In this document: positions 11,916 to 24,097 of the stretch, piece by piece
Layout of the letters: every line of letters starts with the position of its first letter
How positions within the stretch are numbered: the stretch's first letter is position 1
Translations under genes and position numbers: made by a program
NCBI GenBank assembly: GCA_030248195.1
Contig: JASAND010005544.1
Coordinates: 26,084-90,083 of the forward strand
DNA: 64,000 bases
DNA from: Trissonchulus latispiculum
Taxonomy: Eukaryota > Nematoda > Enoplea > Enoplida > Ironidae
Reading direction: 5' to 3'
Notes under the pieces: generated by a model
Seen by the model: only the letters and a program-made list of their open reading frames with translations
Databases searched by the model: none
Told to the model about the DNA's origin: nothing

Positions 11916-14900
11916 TTACGCCGTTCCGGCTTTGTCGAACTCCATTTTCAGCCAGCTGGAACAGGACCGCATATCCAGGAATATAAACTCACACATATCG
12001 TCGTTGCATAAGCGACATTCCTCTACAGTTCCTTGCATATGTGGAAACAATATATTTGGGTTCGGTGTGTAATCCTGCCGACATACTTTGTCACACCTTT
12101 TAGCAATACCCTGCTGAATGATGCCAACTGCGTACCATTCACGATGTGTCGGCAGAATGATGGGTCTGAGCAACGGAGCTCCAGAGTCTCCCTAAACACG
12201 AAACGACAGCGAAGGAACGCTACATCAAAATTAACTGCGATATCATAATAGCAAATGATGAAGGTTCTAAATATGCTGTGAGAGTTCACATTGATCTCTC
12301 AATGAGGTGACCACTATTTGAATACATAAATGACTTTTGTACACCTAGATTCAGACGCAAACAGTCTGCGAGTGACATTGACGAAGGGGAAAGGTGGGAG
12401 AGAGGAATCTACGTGCTGAAGCTGAGGCTCAAGTCGAAGACTCGCCTAATGATGCTAGAAACAATAAGGGATAAAGCGGCAAAGCAAGAAGCCTATCTCT
12501 GTTCCGCTGTAGCTTACGGGATGTTGACCCGCAGCCTGTCTGACGAGGGGTTTATCTATCCGTTCATGAACATCTATCAGTTTCATAAATTTACACGTGC
12601 AGATTTCAATTCACAACAAGCAACTGATTTTTAGACGTTTGTGGCTTTGAACCGCTAGATCAAAGAATAGACATTTCCGTGCTGCGCTACAATTCCACTG
12701 TGATTGGAACACAGCTGTTTGTATAGGTTGCTTTAGGAGTTCCAAAAGAAAGACAATGCTTGGGAACCAGGGACAGACAACGCATCACTAAAGGTAGCTT
12801 TTACTGAATTGAACCCACTGTTAATGTTTTCATTAATCGCAAGCCTGCAAAATTGGACCTCCCAAAAATCGTGTGCTAAATCATCTTTTCAATGCGCAAT
12901 GTTATATGTGCCAATGATTATGACGCTTGAGGCAGCACAGTGGTTTTTAATTTGCTCCTATTACTGCAAAGACACAAAATTAGAAATTTATGCTATTTAA
13001 TACGATGTTTCGTGCGGGATTCGATCCACATGGCTGTGGCTCCTGCATTACTAAAAGCTGGCTTATCAGTGAAGGATATGTTTCGTAAGCTTACATTAAA
13101 TATTATTGCTAAAAACTTAATTAGTCAGTCACTGAGAAGTTATGGCAGAAAATGTAGATTAATCATTAAGTGTTCATCACCGTTATAATCAAATTTCAGC
13201 TCAGTAATAATGAGAAAGCTATACGTAATTCAAATATTTTCTGCTCAATTCTTTTGAACACTGAGAACTTCGTTGCTTTACATAATTGTACCTTTGTCGA
13301 ATGCTTCATGTTAACGAAAATTTATGAATTTTCAGCTGACATCTACAATTAAGCTCGTAGATTCAGCTTGTAGTAATTTCAAGATAAAAGCAGTATACCA
13401 ATGACCGTATTAGTAAATAAACCGTAAACAGTAGGTAAATAAATGGTTTAACCACGTATGATAGAAAACTATGGGCCTATTTCTTTATCGATTAATATGG
13501 TCTAATTAAACGAATTAAAAATAAGCCCAATTAAAATTTTAATTGCTATTTCTTTAATATGGATTAAACGGATTAAACAGACTAAGATTGACTAGTTTAA
13601 TCCGACCATTCTTAATCCCCGGATTAAGCGAGTTGATTTTAATCCATTTAATCCTCCATTAAAGAAACAGTAATTAAAATTTTTAATACGCCAATGTTTA
13701 ATCCGTTTAATCTGCGTAACTGCAAGGAATAAAAACTAGTTGAAGAAGGCGGCGGATTAAACAGATTAAAATTAATCATTAATCCTTTATTAAAGACATA
13801 GCGATTAAGCAGGTCAGATTAACTGATTGGTTATTCCGAAGAAAAAATAAGGAAACAGGTTTAGATTAAAATTTTTTCGTAAGTGCATTATAGAAATAGG
13901 ATTAAATTTAATCCGTTTAACTCGTTTAACTCGCTGCATTGAATTTTGATCCGTCTAATCAGAGGTGCTATTTCTTCAATGCAGACTAATTTTAATCTAA
14001 TCCGTTAGTCTTTAAAGAAATAGGGGCTATGTTAAGGATTGAATAAATTCGCGACTATTTATACATTCCTCTAGTGGTGGAAATATGCAGAATATGTGGT
14101 ATCTCATGCTGGAAGAAGCTGCACTTCGTAGTTCTCATCGCATTGCAACCCTATTAATTAAGTGTTCCTGAAACATTATCCATGTGGTGCTTCGAGCAAA
14201 GTCTGCAGTGAATAAATTCTTTACGACTCATGTCTTATAAACTGTGCCATTTGTAATTTATCCAGCTGCTCCAAGATTATTCATAACTTACCTTATATAC
14301 GGCACCCTTGGCACATGGCTCCCGAATGTATCCGTTATATGGGTTTTTTATCGCAGTAGGAGTAATCTTTGTAAGTTTTTCAGGCATGATGTCCCCAATA
14401 TCAAGTAGTTTCATGTACTTTACGTAACCGGATGCTGAATCCTTGCTTAAGTATTCCTCCATAGTTATTGCCCAGGTCGGAACTGAAAACAAACCAGTAA
14501 GCTGATCACTACTACAGTGTCGGCGTTAAGTTATAGTTCATCAATTGCTTTGGTCATTTGATGTTTCCCGTTGTGCGGGTTAAAAGATTTCTTCGAGCTG
14601 CATAAAATTTCCCTTTTCGTGCAGTGCAGACGGTTTTCTAAGCTGGTGTGTTCGTTGCGCGATGACGCTCATACTTGCACATTGTCTACTAGAATATGTA
14701 TATTCTTCAATTATATTCATATTTACATATTGTATACTACGGGTTTTCCCCCTTACGATGGTTAAAAAACTTGTCTTCAAACTATACTACGACCAAAAAT
14801 GTGTGTACAAACTTCGACCGTTTATAGCAGATTAACCTTTGGAGTAAACCCCAACAATGTATATATTTTTAGAATCCTCAAGACCTCGAGATATAAAAAA

Positions 14901-17900
14901 TCCGGAAAATTCCGGAATTCCGGGTTTCATTCACGGACAATCTAACATTTTTAGTTTTTCGCCAAATTTTTATCGCAATCAAAATTTTGTTTTTACGATC
15001 GAATAGAGCTGGTCCCACTGCATATTTTTGCTCTTACAAGTTTTTCACGAAAATGCACCCAGTTTCCGGAATTCCGGGTTTTCAAAATTTCCGGATTTTA
15101 AAACTTTTCCCCAATACCCACAAGATGGGTATCATTCGAAAGCTCTTATCGAGCTGAACAACTTTTGTAATAGAATGAACACTTGAAAATGCACACATTT
15201 CCCGGAATTCGAGAAAACCGGATTTTCCGGATTTTAAAAGTTTTCTGCAATACCCCACAATATGGGCATCATTCGAAAGCTCTTGATGAGCTGAACAAAT
15301 CTTGTAATAGAAACAATGTCTGAAAATGCACCCTATTCCCGAAATTCACGAATTCCGGATTTCACTCCAGCTTGGAAGGTTTTAGCGAATTCCGAGAACT
15401 GGGCTCATTTCTGCGAGTTGGTTCTATTACCAGATTTGTTCAGCTCATCAAGAACTTTCGAATGATATCCATACTGTGGGGTATTGGAGAAAATTTTTAA
15501 AATCCGGAAAATCCGGTTTTCTCGAATTCCGGGAAATGTGTGCATTTTCAAGAGTTCATTCTATTACAAAAGTTGTTCAGCTCGATAAGATCCATCTTGT
15601 GGGTATTGGAGAAAATTTTGAAATCCGGAAATTTTGAAAACCCGGAATTCCGGAAACTGGGTGCATTTTCGTGAAAAACTTGTAAGAGCAAAAATATGCA
15701 GCGGGACAGCTCTATTCGATCGTAAAAACAAAATTTTGATTGCGATAAAAATTTGGCGAAAAACTAAAAATGTTAGATTTTCCGTGAATGAAACCCGGAA
15801 TTCCGGAATTTTCCAGATTTTCGAAATCTCGAGTTCCTGAGGATTCTAAAAATATATACATTGTTGGGGTTTACTCCAACGGTTAATCTTACTATAAACG
15901 GTCGAAGTTTGTACACACATTTTTTGGTCGTACTATAGTAGTCGGCGCGAAGCAAACAATCAAAATAGAGGGTCATCACTTTAGCGTGCGTCGGAAAAAC
16001 CTCAAATCTATCCAAGTTTGATGTAATATCATTGGCATAGTAGGAAAATGTATGAGGTTAAGTGATTGGCCTTTTCCTGGCAAGGGTTGTTGTTGTCTTT
16101 AATTTTTGGATCGATTCGTTTAGCGCACGATCTCCTAAGGGTGTCCTCTGGCTAGTAAAGTTTAAGTGGGCTTTAGGATAAGCGCTATTCCGGAGTTTGA
16201 TCCGGGATCTAACGCATCACGCATACGTGACGTCTAATTCCGAGACCTGCAGTGGCAATTATAGGTTAACAAAGTAGAGGGTTTCGTGAGACCTTTCCTA
16301 CATTACTCTAGGTGGTAACTTGTATCTGAACCGAAATTTTTGAGAGGGTTGCTTCTATAAGCACAGATAAACTTGATTTTCTAAAGGTCAACTTTAACTA
16401 TGGTACGACCAAAAAATGTGTGTAAATAAAAATGCATTTTAGCCACGAATCCATGGATATTCTTTGGGTATGGGATCTATGTGTGTTCTCCAGACAGGTG
16501 CAGGAGGGAAAATTTGTGGGATGAACCGGCGGTAAACCGTTTTGTTTCGTTTTATTCCAAAAACAAAACGGACAAATCCGGATTTCTGAGCGTTCCCTCA
16601 GTCCTGGTCTGCAAGGGTGAACCCCAAAGCACATGATGGTATTCTCTCATTTTGATTACATCGACGCGAATTTTAAATAATTAGAATATAATTCAGAGCT
16701 CGCATGAAAAATCAACAATATCTGACCTTTTTTGGAACACCGTCAGAATTTTCAAAGTGTTACGTCTACAACTCAACTCAACAGACACCCTGTACCTAAG
16801 TTACATTCGGGCAGACAATTTCTAGTGTAATGATTCCAAAGTGAAGACTGCTGTTGTTAGCTACAAATCGTTAATCTCACAATGGCACACCTTGAACAAC
16901 ATGTACAGCAAGCGTACTCAAGGTATTACAAGTGTTGCACATCTTCTGTACCCCCCGCAATTTGGTACACAGTCAAAACGATGATAGGCTCACTCCCTGC
17001 TTGCTTGTGTCAATAGCTATGAAGATGTGTCACATTTCTTATAAATAGAGTATTCCTGTAGTCATACTTCAATGTACTCTTGTTATTAGGCAATGCAAGG
17101 CTAGCACACTATTTTTCAATATATGTACAATTTAATAATCGTTTAGCCTTACAGTCCACTTCCCCATATCCTAATATCTGAAAAGATTGTGGAGATGACC
17201 AACGCACATATTCATCTGGACAATTCAGAATATTATTTGTCCCGGCCATGCAAAGCTGGTGATTTTCCATTTGTTTTTGCAGTGGCTCGTGAGAAAACGA
17301 TTTAAATCTAATCAAGCCAATCCCAATGGCATCGAATAGGCAAGCCTTGTATCTCATCTCTTTGTCAACTTCAAACATGTCCAGACATTGCTGATGAGTT
17401 GGGTGCAAAATAATGTTAGCTTCACCACCGGCCCTTAAAGCAACTGGAAACGGAGTTTCCCAATATGTTGGATCCCGAATGTAGATGTTGACCTCTGTAA
17501 CACTTACTCGATGGAATTCACCTGGTCCAGTGGAGCTAAATAAAGCATCGTATTAAAGAAAACACAAGCAAATATAAACCATTCTGTATAACATATACAA
17601 GTAGCGATTAATGCCTTGTATCCTTCGTGGATCCGCCTGCTGGCCGTTTACCTCATTTTCCTGATGTAAATGTTGTTTGTATCTCTACAGAGATCCGTGG
17701 GCCACTGCAGTCCTCTTTCTGTGCATAGCACAGTCAGAGAGGTTTTGATAAAACCTTCTCTGGCTATGTTGCAGCACAGATAGAGCCGAGCTGGCTGTCC
17801 TTCTGGGACAACCAGGCAGGAGCTAAAGAGACTAGTTCTTTCTGGGTAAGAGCGCTCACAGCGCCCATTGGCTCTCTCCTGTTCGGACTAAGGCTTCGGC

Positions 17901-20900
17901 CTTAGTGACTGCAGGCAGGCGTTTTTCATTATTTCTTTATGATACACAAGTAGCGGGTGAGACTATTTGCTTTAAGGGGGGGGGCGACTAAAATGGGGAT
18001 GCCCCGAATTTGTCCAATTGGCCTTCTTTTTTGGCGAAGTTAAAGAGTATGGGTGTGGTCAAAAATGCTTGTTCGTTGGTTTTTAGCTACCTTCCAGCCT
18101 TGTACAGCCGTCGCGTTTATGTGCCCGACCACACCTTTTTCGCAACTACCAACATAAAAAACTCTCTGCTGGATGCAAGACCCTAGCTTCAAGCTTGTAA
18201 TTGTCTAACATGATTTGGCACATGGCCCCTATCTGCGGAAAAATACTAGACGTCTGTATCTTATCTGCATCTAAGGGAATTACTGTTCAAAGTTGAAGTT
18301 TCGGCAAAATTTTGAATTTTTTTGGCTATCGAAAGGAATATTTTATTACTGGCGCGAGCTATAAAGCTGTAATTTCGCATCTATAGAGGCCCTGTAGGAG
18401 TACTCATTTGTGCCAAATGGATAGAAATTCTACTGCGTGAAAAAATTTTTATGTTAACTTTAATCTTCAAAAATTGCCAAAATCGCCATTTTCAGTCTGT
18501 CGGATCCTGAAGGCTTTCTGCAGACATATAAGTCGCAAACCTTCACTAATCGAGCTGAAATTGTTTGTGGGTGTGTTTTCAACCACGCTGAGTTCAAATA
18601 TGTCCAAAAGTTTTAATTTCAAAAAATTTGATTGTTTTCGATTTCTGGGGAAGCATTGACAAAAAAGGCGGTTTTGGCAATTTTTGAAGATTAAAGTTGA
18701 CATAAAAATTTTTTCACGAATTTTCAAAAGTTTTCAGAATTTCAGAATTTGTTGCCATTTGATACAAATGAATACTCCTATAGTACCTCTATATTTGCCA
18801 AATTAGAGCCTTATAACTTGCACCAGCAATAAAATATTACTTTCGTTACGCGAAGATTTTCGAAATTTTGCCGAAACTTCAACTTTGAACTGTAATTGCC
18901 TTAGATGCAGATAAGACACAGACATCTAATATTTTTCCGCAGATAGGGGCACATGTGCCAAATTATATTTGCCAATGACAAGCTTGAAGCTAGGGTCTTG
19001 CAGTCAGCAGAGATTTTCAATTAATTATGTTGGTAGTTGTGAAAAGGGGGGGTCGGGCACATAAACGCGGCGGCTGCACATTGGTTGAAGGCAGCTAAGA
19101 ACCAACGGCCAAGTATTTTTTGACCACACCCATGCTCTATGACTTCGCCAAAAAGTAGGCCAATCGGACAAAGCCGGGGCAAAAGTTTAGTCGCCCTCTC
19201 CCCCTTAAGATTAAACGGTTTAGGTAAAACTTATTCCGCTCACAGGAGAAGAACCTAAGGGTAACGAGTTTTGAAAGTGTGCTGAATCAATTCGGCTATC
19301 AGTGAATTCAAGTTAGGCACCTTGGCAAAATGTTGACCTTTGGAACTTTTCAAATTTACATTTTAAACAAAATATGTACATATGTCGTTAAACACGACAC
19401 ACTTAACGATTTGTCGAACAATTTATTTGCTGGTTCTTTGCAAACCTAGCTAAGCTTTGGTTGCAATTCGGATTGTCATTCAACATTATCTACGGGGTAG
19501 CTGGTCGTCGACGAGGTAGATGGATAAGTGTGTCGTTCTTTCCCTGTTCCGATAGGTATAGATTGAAGTTGCCATTTTTTGCTTCTCCCCAGCAGTCATT
19601 TCTATTATGACTCTCGCTACGTTGCCTAGACGCCATCTACACAATGGGAGTGATGGAGGGAGCCAATCGTGTGGCGTTTCGTCTCCGGGTGATCTAACCT
19701 CCATTAAGTGCCCTTGCGAATGTGTGCGAAGCACAGCTTTTTCCAAGTTCCAAGTTCCAAGCCACTAGAGCCAATGACAAAGGAACCAAGCCCGAGAGTG
19801 TATCCGGTTTTGGTCGCGTGACTCTGGCGCACATAGCACTCCTTCACAGAGGGTAGGTGCACACATTCCAGGGTTCCGTTGCATAAACGTTTGAACTGTT
19901 GAACAGACTAACAGTCTAACAGTTGAACGGTAAAATTCGTTGCATAACTAACAGTGTTAAACTACTGTTAGACTGTTTGTTAACAGTGTGTGAACGGTGT
20001 CTACCAACAGTGTTCAAATGCAAGTGTTGCGTGAAAGTTAACACTGTTGGACTGTTACTGTTAGGCTTGCTACTAACAGTATAACAAACAATTTATACTG
20101 ATCAAATGCAATTAATTTATTTAAAAGTCAATTATTACGCAATTAAAGGAAGCACAACCACAAGTAAAGAAAGGAAGCATTAATAGATACCATTGCTTCA
20201 ATCAAGAGTTCCACAAAAAGCGTACCTGTTCCACATAAGATTTATTTTATTTTAATAAGTACACACGTTTTGCTCCTCATCGACGGAGCTGTTGGCTAGT
20301 TTTATAGATACAATATATCGTCATTATGGCTTAGGAAGGGATACAACCTCGCATTTTTCGATAGTGCGCGTGCGTGTCCCAAGTAGACAGTACCCAGGAC
20401 CACAAATTTTGCACCTCATCTGACCGACTGAGGTGTTGCCTAAGTTTCTTGCTCAAGGACACAATATGGAGTCATTGTGGCTAAGGTGGAGATCGAACCT
20501 AGGACCTTCGTTCAGCGCCTTAATCATTTGTGCATACGGCCACTGGCCAGAATGTTCGGTGCACTGTTGGATTCCAGCTGCGCTACATTATAGAAACAAT
20601 GTTGTAGCTGTGAACAGCTTAGTAACTGCTATAGCTTACCTTAGTGTTGGTCCTCTTTGAATGCGTTTGAGACAATGAGCTGCTGTTGCGATGAGTTTTT
20701 CATGAAAAATGATTCCAGTACACCTGAGTGGAGGGTTGAGTGATGCTCTGCCCATTTCCAGCGACCTTACGTTTATAGCATTGAACTGGGTTTGGTCAAT
20801 TCTCACGATGTATTGGAAATCTGTCAAATCTGTAACGTATTTACCTTTGAGAATTTTTCTCAGTAGTCTGTTGTCATTTAAACCTGAAAATAAAGCTTTT

Positions 20901-21304
20901 GACCACTGATTATCCATGCCACGACAGTTTTAGCTTCAGGTCCAGAATACCAGCCGATGTAATACCTTGCCAACAGAATGTGGCACTAAAAAGCTTAATG
21001 TTTATTAAAGAAATTACACATCAATCTTAAACAACTTGAAAATCTCAAATAATTTCCATATATGACTAAGTGTTAGAAGTGTTAGGACTGAGTTGAAATA
21101 ACCACGGCCTCAGCACACAGTCATATGTGAAGAAACATTGGGAGGAAGACCACTTTGTGTACCATTTTAGTTGATTAGCTAGCGTGTATAATTAAGTCAT
21201 AGACTACATTAAAAACCTGACTACTGTCCCTTACTTATATTGAAGTGATGGCCGTAGATACAGGTAATGTGAAGCAAAAGTATATAAAAGTATAATGTAT
21301 GCAT
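11916..21304 (-). CDS. Secreted chymotrypsin-fold (S1) serine protease, gene 2, intact
   Basis: Five exons, all open, joined in phases 1, 2, 1 and 0: 21304-21235 (70 nt), 20883-20640 (244 nt), 17535-17153 (383 nt), 14482-14292 (191 nt), 12191-11916 (276 nt with stop). Predicted product is about 387 residues. Exon 1 starts with MHTLYFYILLLHITCIYG, a credible secretion signal. Exon 2 carries CTGIIFHEKLIATAAHCLK with the catalytic His, exon 3 DAIGIGLIRFKS with the Asp and a LGYG segment, exon 5 GDSGAPLL with the Ser. Every border has a GT donor and AG acceptor. After the Ser comes a cysteine-rich extension of about 85 residues with a PNPN stretch, longer than in ordinary S1 enzymes. The usual Cys before GDSG is absent, so specificity cannot be guessed safely. 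An extracellular (digestive or immune) role is inference only. Confidence 0.85.
13476..14024. repeat. TTAATCC-rich inverted-repeat element, copy 2
   Basis: Counterpart of the element at 1648-2190, with the same ends and dense TAATCC/GGATTA motifs, here in intron 4 of gene 2. It differs at a few positions and has a small insertion near the left end. Confidence 0.7.
14785..15935. mobile_element. 1.15-kb palindromic element in intron 3 of gene 2 (TA target)
   Basis: Begins TACTACGACC and ends GGTCGTACTA, flanked by TA on both sides. The two halves are inverted copies of each other over most of their length; for example GAAACCCGGAATTCCGG near the right end pairs with the left half. The empty site is preserved in gene 1, so the insertion is newer than the duplication. 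TA duplication fits Tc1/mariner-type mobilisation. The arms are rich in TCCGGAA/AATTCCGG. No coding capacity. Confidence 0.8.
17607..17945. mobile_element. 339-bp retroposon with 10-bp target duplication
   Basis: Flanked by ACAAGTAGCG at 17597-17606 and 17946-17955; the duplicate gene has one copy of that site and no insert. The insert is markedly richer in GC than its surroundings and contains a GGCTTCGGCC hairpin near its 3' side, followed by an AT-rich end ATTTCTTTATGATAC. The roughly 10-bp duplication suggests retroposition by LINE machinery (a SINE or short LINE 3' end). No family recognised and no clear pol III boxes. Confidence 0.7.
17976..19204. mobile_element. TTAA-flanked 1.2-kb foldback element, copy 1
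   Basis: Flanked by TTAA (17972-17975 and 19205-19208); the site is empty in gene 1. The termini are a G-run followed by CGACTAAA and its inverse, and the arms pair along most of the element (CACACCCATGCTCTA near the right end pairs with the left side). The same family lies at 58698-59915. It probably moves by piggyBac-type transposase supplied in trans. It sits in intron 2 of gene 2. Confidence 0.8.
19376..19873. other. Copy-2-specific insertion of unknown origin
   Basis: About 500 bases with no counterpart in the gene 1 block. Composition is more GC-rich than the flanks, including a stretch around 19660-19740. An 86-codon open frame on the minus strand has no recognisable motif. Possibly a retroelement piece. 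Confidence 0.4.
19874..20221. mobile_element. Right-truncated copy of the CCGTTGCATAAAC-ended element
   Basis: Left end CCGTTGCATAAACG is intact, followed by AACAGT/ACTGTT palindromic motifs. The right part seen in the other copy (about 5420-5885) is deleted, and the junction is at about 20221. Confidence 0.5.
20458..20628 (-). repeat. tRNA-derived SINE-like repeat, copy 2
   Basis: Same repeat as at 6118-6288, with a B-box-like GGTTCGATCTCC on the minus strand. It lies just inside intron 2, next to the exon 2 donor. Confidence 0.45.
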
Positions 21305-21640
21305 TCTATGTTCAATGCTCAATGTTTTCGTAGACAGTACGCTAAGCTTTGCATACTAACACGGAAAGGTAAAGCAAAGTTTCTCCATAATTTATTCAGT
21401 TGAATCTGTCAGTTGCTGATGCAAAACGGAGCTGCAAATTTTCACAACGAATTTTTATGGAACTGACATGTTGAAACGAAAGAAAAATGTTGTACATTTG
21501 GCCCATATGATTAAGCAAGAGGTGACAGACCGCTGCCAGATGATTCATTTACATTGTCAGTATACTCGCGTTATGTCTCGCCAGAGAGCTGACAAAATTC
21601 TACCCCTACCTGCCCTCCAAATCAATTCCAAGCAAATTAT
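21305..21640 (-). promoter_or_regulatory. Conserved upstream block of gene 2
   Basis: Immediately 5' of the start codon. It shares TTTCGTAGACAGT-like and AATAAATTATGG motifs with gene 1 and, at lower identity, gene 3. It is the best candidate for the protease promoter. Confidence 0.4.
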
Positions 21641-22409
21641 TTCAGAAACCCGGCAATATATTTTGAAAACACTAATTCTACAATCGATATCTGTACTCTA
21701 ATAATATCAGCAACTAGGTTGACAACGGTGCTCCATCCCACCTCAGTGCACGTTTCTTCAACTTTTTCAAACTTGGATTCGACGTTCTACACTTGGCGAC
21801 AATGCAGCTCCCTGACGCTCTGAGATGGCTAGGTCATAAGTATTTATGTGGACCGAATATCGGAGATCAATCTGGATACATATTGGATGGGATCGGATTG
21901 CATTTTTTATCAGATTGATTGATATTGTCTGATTGGCGTTGTGGATAATCAGGAGAAGTTGATAATTTTGACCACAGAGTATTAATTTTATAAATGTCAT
22001 ACTAAATTTTACTTGAATTCTCAATTATTGTCCAAGCATTTGAGGTAACAGAAAAATGGGCCTGCACAATTATAGGAAGCAATTATAGGATTGCAGAAAA
22101 TGCTAAAAAGCTTGAAATGCTTGCACCAAGTAGTGTAGCAGTAATTAAAAATGTGGATTATTAGCAAACATCAGAAACCTTTATTTTTTGCTTACAATAT
22201 TGTTTTGTTTCGCCTAATTCTGTTTTGTTCCGACATTTTTCTGGTTATTGCAGTGCTGAAATCTATATTGATGTCAAACATAACCAACCAAGAGAAGTAA
22301 ACGTTCACTGGTTATAATAAAGCTCTATTCCTTTATTACACCAAATTGGTTCAAAGTTTTGAGCTTAAAAAGCGGACACAGAGATCTCACGAATGTTTAG
22401 CATGATATC

Positions 22410-22415
22410 TTTATT
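22410..22415 (-). promoter_or_regulatory. Poly(A) signal of gene 3
   Basis: AATAAA on the minus strand about 47 bases past the gene 3 stop. Confidence 0.45.
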
Positions 22416-23404
22416 TCAAAGGCACAATTGGGATTTCAGCACTTTAACTGCGAGGGTCAAGTCACTCCATTCTAACTTTGTCCAATTCGTTTTTCAGCCA
22501 ACTAGAACTGTATTCAAGATCAACAAACCAAAGGGCGCACGTGTCTTCTTTGCAAATTGAACAACTTTTCACAGGTCCTTGTATACGCGGACGCAATGGA
22601 TTGGGATTCGGTGTAGCATTCGGCTTACAGACTTCGTCACATCTTCTGGTGAAGCCTCTTATAATAATACCAACTGCGTACAGTTCGCTACCTGTCCGTA
22701 CTAGATGCGACTTCAGCAATGGTGCTCCAGAATCCTCCCAAATGCACCATGACAGTAAAAGAATTCACTATATTCATATACTGTTATCAATTTCCGTATC
22801 CCGGAACTAAATCGCAATTGAATGGCGAATAAAGCAGGTTCTTAAATAACGGTAGCATAACTCACTACGAAGCTGGTCAATATCTAGTCCTATCTTATTC
22901 AGAAATTTGTTGGCGCGGATAGTACTCCTGCGAAACTTACACTTACGGCGTATTATCCGATAAATAGGCTGGAAATCAGGAGTTAAAGCTATTGCAAGCG
23001 TAATTCCTTTGCTCTTGTATTTCAAGTATTTCTATCTACTTAAGACTAATTTTAGTGTACTTATGAATTCTAACCCAACTATCATCAAAAGTCGCACAAA
23101 CACAACTTACAAGTTTACTGCAGAATGTCTGACGTCAGATGGACATGCAGAAATATATTACATACCATATTGCCATGAAAACAGCAACACGCACAGAAAA
23201 AATACTAACAACTGACTAATAAGCAATTAACGCTAGCGCTTATAGTTGGCTTACATTTAACAAGTCGACGTGCAGGGAGGTAGCAAAAATAAGATTTGAC
23301 AAATTCAAATCCACAAATTAGCTGATATTTAGCATCTTCCCACAGAGAAGTTGAGTAAACCGACGAACACGTCTTAAGTAAAACTTAGGGGAGATTTAAG
23401 GTCA

Positions 23405-23760
23405 GCAGGAATAGGAAAAAATGATAAGCCTGATATGGGAATTCAGCTGATGGTGTAGTGAATTATCGAGTTCGAACCTCGGCTGAGCCGATTCTTTACT
23501 TTTTCCGAATGAAAAACTGAACCTCCCTCTTCTCTTCTTCCTCCTAAGACGTGGTATCGTGGCTACAAGGTTTCTTCTTGGTCCACCAGCCCTGGTAAAA
23601 GCGCTACATGCGGACCTTGCTTGCCGATCCCCAAATTTTGGCGACAAACAACATGATTACTTTACTTTCTAATAATTACTTTCTCCAAAGAAACTTTCTT
23701 ACAGGTGTTTGGTTTCGATGGAAACATTTACGCTTCAACACAACAAGAGGAAACGTATTT
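23405..23760 (+). repeat. tRNA-related SINE/TRIM-like repeat
   Basis: Contains GATGGTGTAGTG (A-box-like) and GAGTTCGAACCTC (B-box-like) set very close together, then about 140 bases further a TTTTGGCGACA segment and a GTTTCGATGGAAAC segment. Those last two motifs recur in order at about 31945-32010 and 42828-42890. The arrangement suggests a tRNA-headed retroposon or the end of a small LTR element with its primer-binding site. Confidence 0.4.
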
Positions 23761-24097
23761 GGTAACGTATACATTAAAAGTACATATGGGGTGGGGACTC
23801 TGTTGTCGTAAGAAAGGGTTCCAAGTTACAACGAGCAATTACTTCTACAGAAGGAGACAAGCAAGCGTGACAAACACAGCCAAACTAAATGAGGCTTGTA
23901 GAGTTTAGGGAGATCCCTAAAGGGTGGGCTTTAGGAGATCCCCTCAGTCAATCATAATATAACGCATATGGATGAGCAAAGGTGTACTACGAAATACACA
24001 CCCAACTCAAGCGTTCTCGTCGACTTAATGCATACGTTGCAGAAAGCCTGTACTTAGCTTATACAATAACACTTATAATTCCCTACAAAGCAGTAAT

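Noticed and set aside
22478..22810. 110-codon plus-strand ORF
   Set aside because: Mirror of exon 5 of gene 3; no motif and no conservation in this frame.
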